Assembly (NCBI RefSeq): GCF_000308655.1
Contig: NZ_BAGC01000043.1
Coordinates: forward strand, 620,001 to 684,000
Origin: Nocardia niigatensis NBRC 100131
Lineage (GTDB): Bacteria; Actinomycetota; Actinomycetes; Mycobacteriales; Mycobacteriaceae
DNA length: 64,000 nucleotides
Reading direction: 5' to 3'
Shown here: positions 25,725 to 33,900 of the stretch, one piece after another
Position numbering within the stretch: position 1 is the stretch's first letter
How the letters are laid out: every line of letters starts with the position of its first letter
Notes under the pieces: generated by a model
The model's database searches: none
Seen by the model: the letters and a program-made list of their open reading frames with translations, nothing else
Told to the model about the DNA's origin: nothing
Position numbers and translations under genes: made by a program

Positions 25725-26353
25725 GATCCCCCGTTTCACATTGCCTTGTCCGCGATACATCGCACACAAGGTATCCATCCGAATCGGGCTTGATCAACGT
25801 GTCTCAAATCACACCGAAGTACGGAAACCCTTGTTACGCAGCACAATTAGCCACGCGAAGACCCCGCCGGGGATGCCTCGGCGAGGCCCGGTCCGGACGT
25901 AGGGGGGTACCGGACCGCATCTGGACGGCAACCGGCGTGGGGCCGGTCTACCCAGATCAACGATCGGCGGCCTGCCGCGGTTCAGCGCGAGCGCCCGATC
26001 GGCGTGTCGACTCTCCGAAGACCGCGCGCGCCGAGCAGAGGCACCGGCGATCGCCGTTGGCGGTGAGCCCGCGGCCGTTGGGAACACAGGCGAACGAAAG
26101 CCCGGTTTCCGGATCGGCGAAACCGAGCCCATGATCTCGGGGCGCACGAAATCCTCGGCCATGCCCAGGTCCGGAACCGTCAGCGCCTCTGACGAAACGA
26201 TCGTTCCGGAGTCCTGCGGAGTGATTTGCGGAGCGTTCACCAGATTCCGGCACCCCGGCGCTTCACATGGCGGCATCCGGCGATTCGGCCGTATCCTCGG
26301 GCATGGGGCCCAGTGTGGCAATCGGCCACTCCCGCCGTTGTTAAGGGACTTGG
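25725..26353. other. Region between divergent operons, holding one relic
   Basis: Contains the promoter side of the ThDP operon (25725-25900, A/T-rich at 25790-25850) and a degraded serine hydrolase (26010-26250). No intact gene supported. No strong palindrome found. Confidence 0.4.
26010..26250 (-). pseudogene. C-terminal relic of a beta-lactamase-family serine hydrolase
   Basis: The minus strand reads GLGFADPETGLSFACVPNGR GLTANGDRR-type sequence, matching the conserved C-terminus of CubicO/EstB serine hydrolases (GFADPETGLSFAYVPN-). Just upstream, MAEDFVRPEI in another frame may be the preceding part, requiring a frameshift. The catalytic SxxK region is absent. About 80 of ~400 residues remain. 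Confidence 0.6.
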
Positions 26354-27592
26354 ATGCCACGCACCACCCGGATAACCGTCATGCTGCTGTTCGCGGCATG
26401 GGTTGTCGACTACATCGATCGGACGGTGATCAATTTCGCGCTCCCCTCGATCCGTGACGACCTGGGTCTCGATCACACGCAACAGGGTCTGCTGGTGTCG
26501 GTGTTCTTCGTCGCATACGCGCTCATCCAGGTTCCCGGAGGTTTGCTGTCGGATCGATTCGGGGCCTTGAAGGTCGGCATCGTGGGTCTCACGGCCTGGT
26601 CGATCTTCACCGGATTGACCGCGGTCGCCTGGTCTTTCGCGGTGCTGCTGGCCATCCGCTTCCTGTTCGGTCTGGTGCAGGGCGTGTTCCCGGCGGCCGC
26701 CATCAAGGCGCTGGCCGAACGCAGTCGGCCCGACCAGCGGACGACCGCGGCGGGCTGGACGAACTCCTCGAACGCGGCCGGTCTGCTGCTGGCGGCGGCG
26801 ATCGCGGGGGTCATGCTGCCCACGGTGGGGTGGCGGGTGATGTTCGGAGTCATCTCGGTGCTGGGGGTGGCGGTCATTCTGGCGTGGCGGCGGTGGATGC
26901 CGGAACCGCTGGTGCAGGACGAGATTCCGATCGCGCAGGCCGGTCCGGCGGCCGAACGCCGGGCCGTGCTGTTCTCGCCGGCGCTGCTCGGTTTCGCGGT
27001 CATCTTCTTCGGTTACGACGTGCTGGTGTGGGGTGTCACCGCGTGGACGCCGACCTTCCTGCACGAGCAGCGCGGAATCTCCATGGGCGGCATCGCCATC
27101 GCCGCGGTGCCGACGACGCTGGCCGCGGCCGCCGGAGTGGTGCTGGGCGCGCGGCTCTCGGACCGGATCGGCGGGCGGCCGCGGGTGATCGTGGTCCCGG
27201 CCATGGCGTTCACCGCCGCCATGCTGTTCGCGCTGCCACGGGCCGCGTCCTTCCCGCTGTTCGTGCTGCTGGGCACCATGATGAGCCTGGTCGCCGGAAT
27301 GGCGTACATGCCGGCGTTCTCGGTGCCGTTGCGGTCGCTGCCGAGCGTGTACATCGGCGCGGCCACCGGGGTGATCATCTTCGGCGGTCAGCTGGCGGGC
27401 GTGGCGAGCCCCCTCGCTTTCGGGATCATCACCGATCATGTCTCGTACACAACGGCTTTCGAAGCCATGGCCGTCGGACCGCTGCTGGCGCTGCTGGCGG
27501 CGGCCGTGGTCCCGCAAACCGCCGACGCGTTCCGGGCCGCGCTGGCCCGGCGCACCTCGGCGACCGTCCCGACGAAGGAGAGTCGCACATGA
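26354..27592 (+). CDS. MFS transporter (anion:cation symporter-like)
   Basis: 412 residues with 12 predicted membrane helices. VVDYIDRTVINFALPSIRDD, GLLSDRFGALK (loop 2-3 motif A) and GARLSDRIGGRPR (loop 8-9) fit the ACS/phthalate permease branch, which imports organic anions. Its stop overlaps the amidohydrolase start (ATGA), so transporter and hydrolase form a two-gene uptake and hydrolysis operon, probably for an N-acyl amino acid or amidated acid. Confidence 0.9.
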   Translation: MPRTTRITVMLLFAAWVVDYIDRTVINFALPSIRDDLGLDHTQQGLLVSVFFVAYALIQVPGGLLSDRFGALKVGIVGLTAWSIFTGLTAVAWSFAVLLAIRFLFGLVQGVFPAAAIKALAERSRPDQRTTAAGWTNSSNAAGLLLAAAIAGVMLPTVGWRVMFGVISVLGVAVILAWRRWMPEPLVQDEIPIAQAGPAAERRAVLFSPALLGFAVIFFGYDVLVWGVTAWTPTFLHEQRGISMGGIAIAAVPTTLAAAAGVVLGARLSDRIGGRPRVIVVPAMAFTAAMLFALPRAASFPLFVLLGTMMSLVAGMAYMPAFSVPLRSLPSVYIGAATGVIIFGGQLAGVASPLAFGIITDHVSYTTAFEAMAVGPLLALLAAAVVPQTADAFRAALARRTSATVPTKESRT

Positions 27593-28791
27593 CCGAGCAC
27601 TGGCAGCAGGTCTACCGCCATCTGCACGCCCACCCGGAGCTGTCGGGCCTGGAGCACGACACCGCCCGCCTGGTCGCCGATGAGCTGCGCGCCCTGCCCG
27701 GCTGGGAGGTGACCGAAGAGGTCGGTGGCACAGGCGTTGTCGGCGTGCTGCGGAACGGTCCCGGGCCGGTGGTGTGGCTGCGCGCGGATATGGACGCGCT
27801 GCCGGTGCAGGAGGAGACGGGCCTCGACTACGCCTCCACGGTCGCCGGCGTCATGCACGCCTGCGGGCACGACGTGCACGTCACCGCGCTGCTCGGCACC
27901 TGCGCGGAGCTGTCGGCGAATCCGTTGCCCGGCACCGTGGTCGCGCTGTTCCAGCCCGCCGAGGAGACCGGTTCGGGCGCACAGGGGATGATCAACGACG
28001 GCCTGCTGGAACGCTTTCCGCAACCGCGCATCGTGTTCGGCCAGCATGTGAGCCCACTGCCCGCCGGCATCGTCCTGAGCCGGCCCGGAACCCTGATGGC
28101 GGCCTCCGACTCGGTCCGGATCACCTTCCTGGGCAAGGGCGGTCACGCCTCCCAGCCGCACACCGCCATCGACCCGCTGCTCATGGCGGCTTCCCTGGTG
28201 GTGCGCCTGCAGTCGCTGACCGCCCGCCAGACCGCCACCGCCGCCACCCCGGTCCTCACCGCCGGCGCCCTGCACGCGGGCACCCGCCCCAATATCATCG
28301 CCGACACCTCCGAGGTCCTGCTCAGCCTGCGTACCTTCACCGACAGCTCGCGTGACCACATGATCGAGGGCATCCAGCGCATGGCCGAGGCCGAGGCGGC
28401 CGCCGCGGGCGCACCCCAGGAACCGAAAGTCGAGTTCTACGACCACTTCCCCGTCACCGAGAACACCCCCGGCGACACCGAACGCGTCCTGGCCAGCCTG
28501 ACCGCCGCCGGCCTCCCCGTCCTGCCCATGAACAACCCCATCACCGGCAGCGAGGACTTCGGCGCCTTCGGCACCGCCGCCCACGCCCCCTCCGTCTTCT
28601 GGCACATCGGCGGCATCGACCCCGCCCGCTTCACCGAGGAAGACCAGACCTACATGCTCACCGAAGGCGCACTTCCACCCCGCTTCCCCTCCAACCACTC
28701 CCCCCGCTTCGCCCCCGACCCCGCCCAAGCCCTCCCCGCCGCCATCACCACCCTGCTCACCGCCACCCGAGCCGAACTCGCCCGCGTCTGA
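27589..28791 (+). CDS. M20-family amidohydrolase (IAA-amino-acid/hippurate hydrolase-like)
   Basis: 400 residues. Metal-binding landmarks: HAHPELSG near the start, RADMDALPVQEETG, HACGHDVHVTALLG and PAEETGSGAQGM, then the dimerisation domain (GKGGHASQPHTAIDPL). Hydrolyses N-acyl amino acids or related amides with two metal ions; exact substrate unknown. ATG 27589 overlaps the MFS stop. The 3' end is strikingly C-rich in codon use (CCC/ACC), stronger than in neighbours. Confidence 0.92.
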   Translation: MTEHWQQVYRHLHAHPELSGLEHDTARLVADELRALPGWEVTEEVGGTGVVGVLRNGPGPVVWLRADMDALPVQEETGLDYASTVAGVMHACGHDVHVTALLGTCAELSANPLPGTVVALFQPAEETGSGAQGMINDGLLERFPQPRIVFGQHVSPLPAGIVLSRPGTLMAASDSVRITFLGKGGHASQPHTAIDPLLMAASLVVRLQSLTARQTATAATPVLTAGALHAGTRPNIIADTSEVLLSLRTFTDSSRDHMIEGIQRMAEAEAAAAGAPQEPKVEFYDHFPVTENTPGDTERVLASLTAAGLPVLPMNNPITGSEDFGAFGTAAHAPSVFWHIGGIDPARFTEEDQTYMLTEGALPPRFPSNHSPRFAPDPAQALPAAITTLLTATRAELARV

Positions 28792-28925
28792 GAGTCGTTC
28801 CGGGGCAGCCCTGAACCAGTGCGGGCCGAGCCACCGCGGCCGCTCAGCGATTGGACAATCGGACCGCTGGTTGTCCAAGATCATGAGGGCTTCGAGGGGA
28901 AGCTGATAGTGCAGGGGAGGTTCTC

Positions 28926-29372
28926 GTGAAATCTGTTGTGGCCAAGGCCGCGGTGACGTCGATCGTGTCGGCCGCACTGGTGTCGTCGTTCGGTACGACG
29001 GCAGCGCATGCCGAACGCGGGCCCGACGGCTCGCTCTACGGCGCGCTGGCGATCGCACCGGTCAACAGCCAGATGTATTGGGGCTCAGCGGTAAACTATC
29101 CGAGCCAGGCAGCTGCGGACCGTGCCGCCGTCGCCCAGTGCGGTGCCGGATGCATTGTGGCCGTGGAATTCTCGGATGGCGGCTGCGGCTCCATCGCCGA
29201 GAACCCCAGCAGCGGGTGGCGAGCCTGGGCCGGCGGCGAGAGCCGCCAGGCTGCCGAACAGAACGCACTGAACGCCCTCTACGCCCGTTCCGCCCAGTCC
29301 CCCCTGCCCTCCGGCAGCACCGGCGGATCCCCGGGCCAGGACCGGATCATCGTCACCAAATGCACTGACTGA
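28926..29372 (+). CDS. Secreted DUF4189-domain protein
   Basis: 148 residues. Signal peptide ~1-29 (VVAKAAVTSIVSAALVSSFG, cleavage at AHA). The mature part is a DUF4189 domain: LYGALAIAPVNSQMYWGSAV, AADRAAVAQCGAGCIVAVEF and CGSIAENPSSGWRAWAGG, with paired cysteines. Common in exported proteins of mycobacteria and Nocardia; function unknown. GTG start at 28926 with GGGGAGG upstream. Followed by a strong terminator. Confidence 0.85.
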   Translation: MKSVVAKAAVTSIVSAALVSSFGTTAAHAERGPDGSLYGALAIAPVNSQMYWGSAVNYPSQAAADRAAVAQCGAGCIVAVEFSDGGCGSIAENPSSGWRAWAGGESRQAAEQNALNALYARSAQSPLPSGSTGGSPGQDRIIVTKCTD

Positions 29373-29394
29373 CAAATCAACTGAGGCATCTGCG

Positions 29395-29431
29395 CCGAAG
29401 GGCCGACGCTAATTGAGCGTCGGCCCTTCGG
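29395..29431. terminator. Strong bidirectional terminator
   Basis: CCGAAGGGCCGACGCT (29395-29410) pairs with AGCGTCGGCCCTTCGG (29416-29431): a perfect 16-bp stem with a 5-nt loop, between the convergent secreted-protein genes ending at 29372 and 29461. Confidence 0.85.
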
Positions 29432-29460
29432 TATTGGGTGACTGATGCTCCGGGCGTTGG

Positions 29461-29943
29461 CTATCTGGCGTAGATCCCGGAGATCAGGCTGCCGGTGGCG
29501 GTGGCCCGGGTGGTGACTTCTTCCTCATACCGAGTCCGTTGCCCGTCCGGGTATTGCTGAGTCACATGAACATCCCAGGCGTCGTCCCCACCGGAACTTC
29601 CGTCGGGGACGATCAATACGCAGTAGCGGCTGCCCACGGGCTGGGCGTCGATGCCATTCTGAATCATCTCGATACTGCCGATATTGGTGGCATCGGGAGA
29701 TACCACGGCGCGGGCGGCGGCGCCGGACCGTTGGACGTAGTAGGCGTATTCGAAGGCGAAGATGACATTCGGGCCGCTGTCCGTCGCACCCGGTTCGGCG
29801 CCGGAGATCACCGTGCCGGTCCACTGGGTGACGCAGTCGGCGGTAGCCAGCTCATTTGAGCTCCGGGCCGCAGCGGGTCCTGCCGTTCCTGCCACACCGG
29901 CTGCTGCCACGGCCGCCAGCGCCGCTACCCCGATCTTGCGCAT
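29461..29943 (-). CDS. Secreted protein of unknown function
   Basis: 160 residues from ATG 29943 (MRKIGVAALAA). Signal peptide ~1-27 (AAVAAAGVAGTAGPAAA-RS). The mature domain has two cysteines (TADCVTQW, SRYCVLIVP) and a beta-rich pattern (IFAFEYAYYVQ, DAWDVHVTQQYPDG). No family recognised. It converges on the DUF4189 gene. Probably exported to the cell envelope. Confidence 0.7.
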   Translation of the reverse strand: MRKIGVAALAAVAAAGVAGTAGPAAARSSNELATADCVTQWTGTVISGAEPGATDSGPNVIFAFEYAYYVQRSGAAARAVVSPDATNIGSIEMIQNGIDAQPVGSRYCVLIVPDGSSGGDDAWDVHVTQQYPDGQRTRYEEEVTTRATATGSLISGIYAR

Positions 29944-30192
29944 GCTCGCGTCGTCCTCATTCCTTGTGCCAGAAACACTTTTGGGCAGCATACGGAGCAT
30001 GAGGGCGGTCCGCCCGGCTCTGGATCTGTCACCGAATGGGCAACGAAATCAGCTTCTGCCCTTCGCATTCAGAGAATCGGGCTGTGGTTTGGGGGCGACG
30101 GAGCGTATCCCGCACTGCTGCGACAGCTCTGCCCGCACGGATACGAGATTCGAACGGCCGCATCGCGGCACGCAATCTGAGTGTCCCGCCTG

Positions 30193-31116
30193 CTATGAGC
30201 GTGTCGAGTGGATCAGCGCCTCGTACACCCAGTTGTGGGCTCGGCCGATGGTGATGCGGGGTCCGAGGAAGCGTCCGGTCAGCGACCAGTAGCGCTGGAT
30301 TCTGGGGTCGGTGTCGGTGGCGTTCATCAGCAGTTGTTCGCGGAAGCGTGAGGAATCTTGGGTGCCGCGGGCGGTGGCGTGGGCGGTGACGAAGCGGTCC
30401 AGTTCGTTGCCGGGCTGGGGGTGCGCGCCATTCGAGACCAGGTTTGCGACGTCGGCCATTACGTCGCCGACGGCTGCGTACAGGTCGCGAGGGTTGCGGA
30501 TCAGGTCGGGACTGGTTCGCCAGAATTGCTGTCGGACAGCGGTTTTCATGGTGGCGTCGGTGGCGAGAGCGGCCAATTCGGCGTAGGCGACGACCTCGTC
30601 TACGGACGGGTCGGCGGGTGGTTCCGGGACATTCCAGCAGACCCACGCATCGGTGTCGCGCCGGGGAATCGTCGTGAGAATGCGTCGCCAGAACCGCGTG
30701 AGGCAATCGTGGACCGCGTCGGCGTCCTGCGCGGCGGCCAGCAAGGCGAGGCGCTCGGCTCGTTGCGCCGGGGCACCCGCCTCGAGGGCCCGCAGTGAGG
30801 CCCGACGCCAGGCCAGTGATCTGAATTCGATATCGAGACGAGCGCTTTCGGCCGCGATGGCGTCTGCCATCGACCGTTCTTCACGCAGCACCTCGGTAAT
30901 CGCGTCCAGCCCGAGGCCGAGTGCGCGCAAGCGCCGGACCAGCAGCAGTCGTTCGGTGGCGCGGGCGGCGTCGAACATGCGGTGGCCGCCCGGGCTGCGG
31001 CGGGATTCGAGAATGCCTTCGTCGCAGTAGAACCGGATCGTGCGCACCGCGAGTCCGGTGCTGCGCGCCAATTCTCCGATGCTCACCAGCGCATCGGAGC
31101 GTGTGTCGTCCGTCAC
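30193..31116 (-). CDS. MerR-family transcriptional regulator
   Basis: 307 residues from GTG 31116. The MerR winged HTH is at ~12-80: VSIGELARSTGLAVRTIRFY, CDEGILESRRSPGGHRMF. The ~220-residue C-terminal domain is unrelated to metal-binding MerR tails and has no cysteine cluster, so it probably senses an organic ligand. An ATG at 31164 would lengthen the protein by 16 residues but puts the operator/promoter at 31123-31154 inside the gene, so the shorter start is preferred. It is divergent from the ACP gene and likely activates it. Confidence 0.82.
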   Translation of the reverse strand: MTDDTRSDALVSIGELARSTGLAVRTIRFYCDEGILESRRSPGGHRMFDAARATERLLLVRRLRALGLGLDAITEVLREERSMADAIAAESARLDIEFRSLAWRRASLRALEAGAPAQRAERLALLAAAQDADAVHDCLTRFWRRILTTIPRRDTDAWVCWNVPEPPADPSVDEVVAYAELAALATDATMKTAVRQQFWRTSPDLIRNPRDLYAAVGDVMADVANLVSNGAHPQPGNELDRFVTAHATARGTQDSSRFREQLLMNATDTDPRIQRYWSLTGRFLGPRITIGRAHNWVYEALIHSTRS

Positions 31117-31122
31117 AACCTC

Positions 31123-31154
31123 TTGAACCTCCACCCCGGTGGAGCTTTTAGCGT
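31123..31154 (+). promoter_or_regulatory. MerR/SoxR-type long-spacer promoter for the ACP gene
   Basis: A -35-like TTGAAC (31123-31128) and a -10-like TAGCGT (31149-31154) are 20 bp apart, longer than the normal 17 bp. The spacer holds the palindrome CTCCACC-CC-GGTGGAG (31129-31144). This is the classic layout of promoters that MerR proteins activate by twisting DNA. The start site would be ~31161, before GAGGAAAGGG and the ACP GTG at 31192. Confidence 0.7.
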
Positions 31155-31191
31155 ACTGCGACATCAGAACGCACCGAGGAAAGGGTGATTC

Positions 31192-31503
31192 GTGGCTACC
31201 ACGCAGGAAGAAATCGTCGCCGGCATCGCGGAGATCGTCGAGGAGGTGACGGGTATCGATGCGGTCGAGGTGACGTTCGAGAAGTCCTTCTTCGACGACC
31301 TGGACATCGATTCGCTGTCGCTGGTGGAAATCGCCGTGCAGCTCGAGGACAAATACAGCGTGAAGGTTCCCGACGAGGACCTGGCGAGCCTGCGAACCAT
31401 CGGCGACGCGGTCACCTACGTCCAGAAGATGGAGGCCGAAAAGCCGCAACTCGCCGCGGAAATGGAGGCGAAGTACAAGGAAGGCCAGGCGAATGATCGC
31501 TGA
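31192..31503 (+). CDS. Acyl carrier protein, AcpM-like
   Basis: 103 residues. The phosphopantetheine site is Ser41 in DDLDIDSLSLVEIA. The flanks (TQEEIVAGIAEIVEEVTGID, VPDEDLASLRTIGDAVTYVQ) and the C-terminal charged extension closely match AcpM, the carrier of mycobacterial FAS-II. True acpM lies in the fabD-acpM-kasA-kasB operon; here it stands with an SRPBCC gene under an apparent MerR promoter, so it is probably a paralogue for a specialised acyl chain. Start GTG, preceded by GAGGAAAGGG. Confidence 0.9.
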   Translation: MATTQEEIVAGIAEIVEEVTGIDAVEVTFEKSFFDDLDIDSLSLVEIAVQLEDKYSVKVPDEDLASLRTIGDAVTYVQKMEAEKPQLAAEMEAKYKEGQANDR

Positions 31504-31936
31504 TACCCGGTTGAATCCCGCCGCGATCGAACTCGGTCGCTTCTTCCCGCAGCGCCCGGACGCCGTGTGGCGGGCCTTGACGGACCCGGATCTCCTGGAG
31601 CGATGGCTGCTCCGGCCAACCGGTTTCGCCCCCGCGGTCGGAACCTGCTTCCGATTCACCACCCCGGACTCCTCGATGGACGAAATCCGCTGCGAGGTCC
31701 TGGCCGCCCGCCCCCGCGAGCGACTCACCTACACCTGGCTCTACCCCCGAGCCGAACACCCCGCCCGCTGGATCGTCGACTGGACCCTCCATCCGCAAGG
31801 CCACGGCACCCGGCTCCTGTTCACCCAAACAGGTTTCGACATCGAGGACCGCCGCCAGAGAATGACCCGCAACGCCGTGGAACGCACCTGGAAACGCCGG
31901 CTCCTCCCCCGCCTCGGCGAGGTCATCCACCACTGA
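31493..31936 (+). CDS. SRPBCC/AHSA1-like protein
   Basis: 147 residues. FFPQRPDAVWRALTDPDLLERWL is the opening of the AHSA1 (SRPBCC) fold, followed by beta strands (FRFTTPDSSMDEIRCEVLAA, LTYTWLYP, GTRLLFTQTGF). It overlaps the ACP gene by 11 bases and is coupled to it. Binding of a hydrophobic ligand, perhaps the ACP-bound chain, is inferred from the fold and partner. Confidence 0.82.
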   Translation: MIADTRLNPAAIELGRFFPQRPDAVWRALTDPDLLERWLLRPTGFAPAVGTCFRFTTPDSSMDEIRCEVLAARPRERLTYTWLYPRAEHPARWIVDWTLHPQGHGTRLLFTQTGFDIEDRRQRMTRNAVERTWKRRLLPRLGEVIHH

Positions 31937-31945
31937 CCGAACCCT

Positions 31946-33010
31946 TTACTGGTCGAAGGCGATGTGGAGTTCGTTCGATTCCGGCAGGGTCTGGCACGCC
32001 AGGGTCAGGCCTTGCGCCAGTTCCTCTTCGATCAGCGACTCGTTCATGAGCATCCGGGTGCGACCCTGTTTGACGCTGCAGACGCAAGTGGCGCAGGCCG
32101 ATTCGCGGCAGACGTAGGGGGCGTCGATGCCGTGGTCCAGCAACACGTCCAGCAGCTTCTTGGATCTGGGCCACGGCAGGGTGTGGGTTTCCCCGTCGAT
32201 GTCGACCCGAACGGTCGCCGCATCCGCAGTCGTACCCGGCGTGGCTTCCACTACCGCCCCCGGTTCGGAGGCCACCGGGATGTGGTGGTCGAACGGGTTG
32301 TCGGCGAGCGAGCGGTAGTTCTCCTTGTGAATGGCCCGGCCCGAGACGCGGAGCTGACCGAGCCCCTGCTCGACCGAGGAAGCGAAACCCGCCGGGCCAC
32401 AGAGGTATACGTCATAGCTCCGGTACGGCCGCGCCCAGAGCGCCAGCACGCGCGCGGTCGGCAGACCACGTTCGGATTCGAGCCAGTGGGTCACCGTCAG
32501 GCGGCGCGGGTACCTGCGGACGAGCTGCTGCAGCCGGCTCGCGAAGATGATCGATTCCCGGTCCCGGTTGGCAAAGAAGAGCGTGACATTGCCGCGCCCG
32601 AGCACGAGCGCCGATTTGAGGATGGAGATCACCGGCGTGATCCCGCTGCCCGCTGCGCACAGCAGCAGATCCCGGTCCCAGGTGCGGGGCGCGAAGTTGC
32701 CCGCCGGTTCGAGGACGGTGAGGATGTCGCCTGCGGAGACGTTGTCGCACAACCAGTTGGAGCCATAGCCGCCCGGCGTGCGTTTGACGGTGACGGCGGG
32801 CCGATCGTCGCAGTGCGGGCTGCTGGACAGCGAGTAGCAGCGGGCCACCGAGCCGGAGCGGTCGCTGGGGACGCGCACGGTGAGGTACTGGCCCGGCGCG
32901 TAGGTGAAGCGGTCGGTCAGGTCGGTGGGGATATCGAAGATCAGCGAGACCGCGTCGGCGGTCTCGCTGATGACTTCGCGCACCTTCAACTGGTGGGCGC
33001 GTGCGTTCAA
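31946..33010 (-). CDS. Ferredoxin-NAD(P)H reductase with C-terminal 2Fe-2S domain (KshB-like)
   Basis: 354 residues. FAD domain with RCYSLSSSP, NAD(P) domain with CAAGSGITPVISIL and YLCGPAGF, and a plant-type ferredoxin domain with Cys301, Cys306, Cys309 and Cys339 (C-x4-C-x2-C-x29-C). It is similar to the reductases of 3-ketosteroid 9-alpha-hydroxylase and of the mycobacterial desaturase DesA3. The start is TTG 33010, overlapping the SDR stop as TTGA. As last gene of the operon it may feed electrons to the PF10118 proteins or to an oxygenase elsewhere. Confidence 0.88.
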   Translation of the reverse strand: MNARAHQLKVREVISETADAVSLIFDIPTDLTDRFTYAPGQYLTVRVPSDRSGSVARCYSLSSSPHCDDRPAVTVKRTPGGYGSNWLCDNVSAGDILTVLEPAGNFAPRTWDRDLLLCAAGSGITPVISILKSALVLGRGNVTLFFANRDRESIIFASRLQQLVRRYPRRLTVTHWLESERGLPTARVLALWARPYRSYDVYLCGPAGFASSVEQGLGQLRVSGRAIHKENYRSLADNPFDHHIPVASEPGAVVEATPGTTADAATVRVDIDGETHTLPWPRSKKLLDVLLDHGIDAPYVCRESACATCVCSVKQGRTRMLMNESLIEEELAQGLTLACQTLPESNELHIAFDQ

Positions 33011-33900
33011 CGGAGCCCTCCCCTGCCGAACGCCAGCTCCCCCGAAGACTGGATGCGATCCATCGAAAGCGGCTGCGTCATCCGGCGATTCACGCCCGGA
33101 GCGATCCGCAGCATGAAGTAGCCCAGCCACGCCTCGGTGCGCACCGGCACCACCGCCAGGTCATAGCGCATGGCCCGCACCACGGCCCGCGCCACCAGAT
33201 CCGGGCTCATCGGCGAGAACGGCAGCCGTTCGGCCAGTTCCTGGATCTGCTCGGTGAGCCGCTGCCCGCGCTTTACCAGCCGCGGATCGACGCCGACCGC
33301 CACCGCGTGCCGCGCGATATTCGTATTGATCACGCCGGGGCAGATCGCGCTCACCCCGACACCTTTGGGCGCGAGTTCCAGCCGCAGGCATTCGGTGAGC
33401 ATCTTCAACCCGGCCTTGGACACCGAGTACGCCGACATGACCGGCGTCGGCGTGAACGCGGCCGCGGAGGCGATGTTCACGATGTGCCCGCGCTTGCCCT
33501 CGTCGATCATGAGCCGCCCGAACGCCCGGCAGCCGTGCACCACCCCGAGCAGATTGACGCTCAGCTGCCGCTCCCAGTCCTCGGGTTCGAGATCCAGAAA
33601 CGCTCCGCTGACCAGGATTCCGGCATTGTTGACCAGGACGTCCGGCACGCCGTGATCGGCGTGCACGTCCCGCGCGAAGGCGGCCCAGGCGTGCGGATCG
33701 GAGACATCGAGCTGTGCCGCGACCGCCCGCTGCCCCCGGGAGTGGACGAGCGCCACCGTGGACAGCGCCGCGTCCTTGTCGATGTCGGACACGATCACCT
33801 CGGAGCCCATGCGCGCGAATCGCAGGGCCGTGGCCCGCCCGATCCCGCTGCCCGCCCCGGTGACGACCACCAGTTGCGGATCGACGGCACTGAGTTTCAC
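33007..33900 (-). CDS. Short-chain dehydrogenase/reductase (SadH-like)
   Basis: 297 residues. NAD(P)-binding TGAGSGIG at 14-21, NNAG at ~91-94 and active-site Tyr158-x3-Lys162 (YSVSK). The extra C-terminal ~50 residues and pairing with a flavin monooxygenase resemble SadH of the mymA operon. Oxidises or reduces a lipid or steroid alcohol/ketone. GTG 33900 overlaps the monooxygenase stop as GTGA. A longer minus-strand frame into the monooxygenase gene is a shadow, not a fusion. Confidence 0.9.
   Translation of the reverse strand: MKLSAVDPQLVVVTGAGSGIGRATALRFARMGSEVIVSDIDKDAALSTVALVHSRGQRAVAAQLDVSDPHAWAAFARDVHADHGVPDVLVNNAGILVSGAFLDLEPEDWERQLSVNLLGVVHGCRAFGRLMIDEGKRGHIVNIASAAAFTPTPVMSAYSVSKAGLKMLTECLRLELAPKGVGVSAICPGVINTNIARHAVAVGVDPRLVKRGQRLTEQIQELAERLPFSPMSPDLVARAVVRAMRYDLAVVPVRTEAWLGYFMLRIAPGVNRRMTQPLSMDRIQSSGELAFGRGGLR

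Noticed and set aside
26237..27517. Antisense frame of 426 codons over the MFS gene
   Set aside because: Composed of His/Arg/Gly/Asp-rich low-complexity sequence; the sense strand encodes a clear 12-helix transporter.
30193..31728. 511-codon minus-strand frame including the MerR gene
   Set aside because: Extends antisense over the ACP and SRPBCC genes; MerR homology begins only at about 31086.
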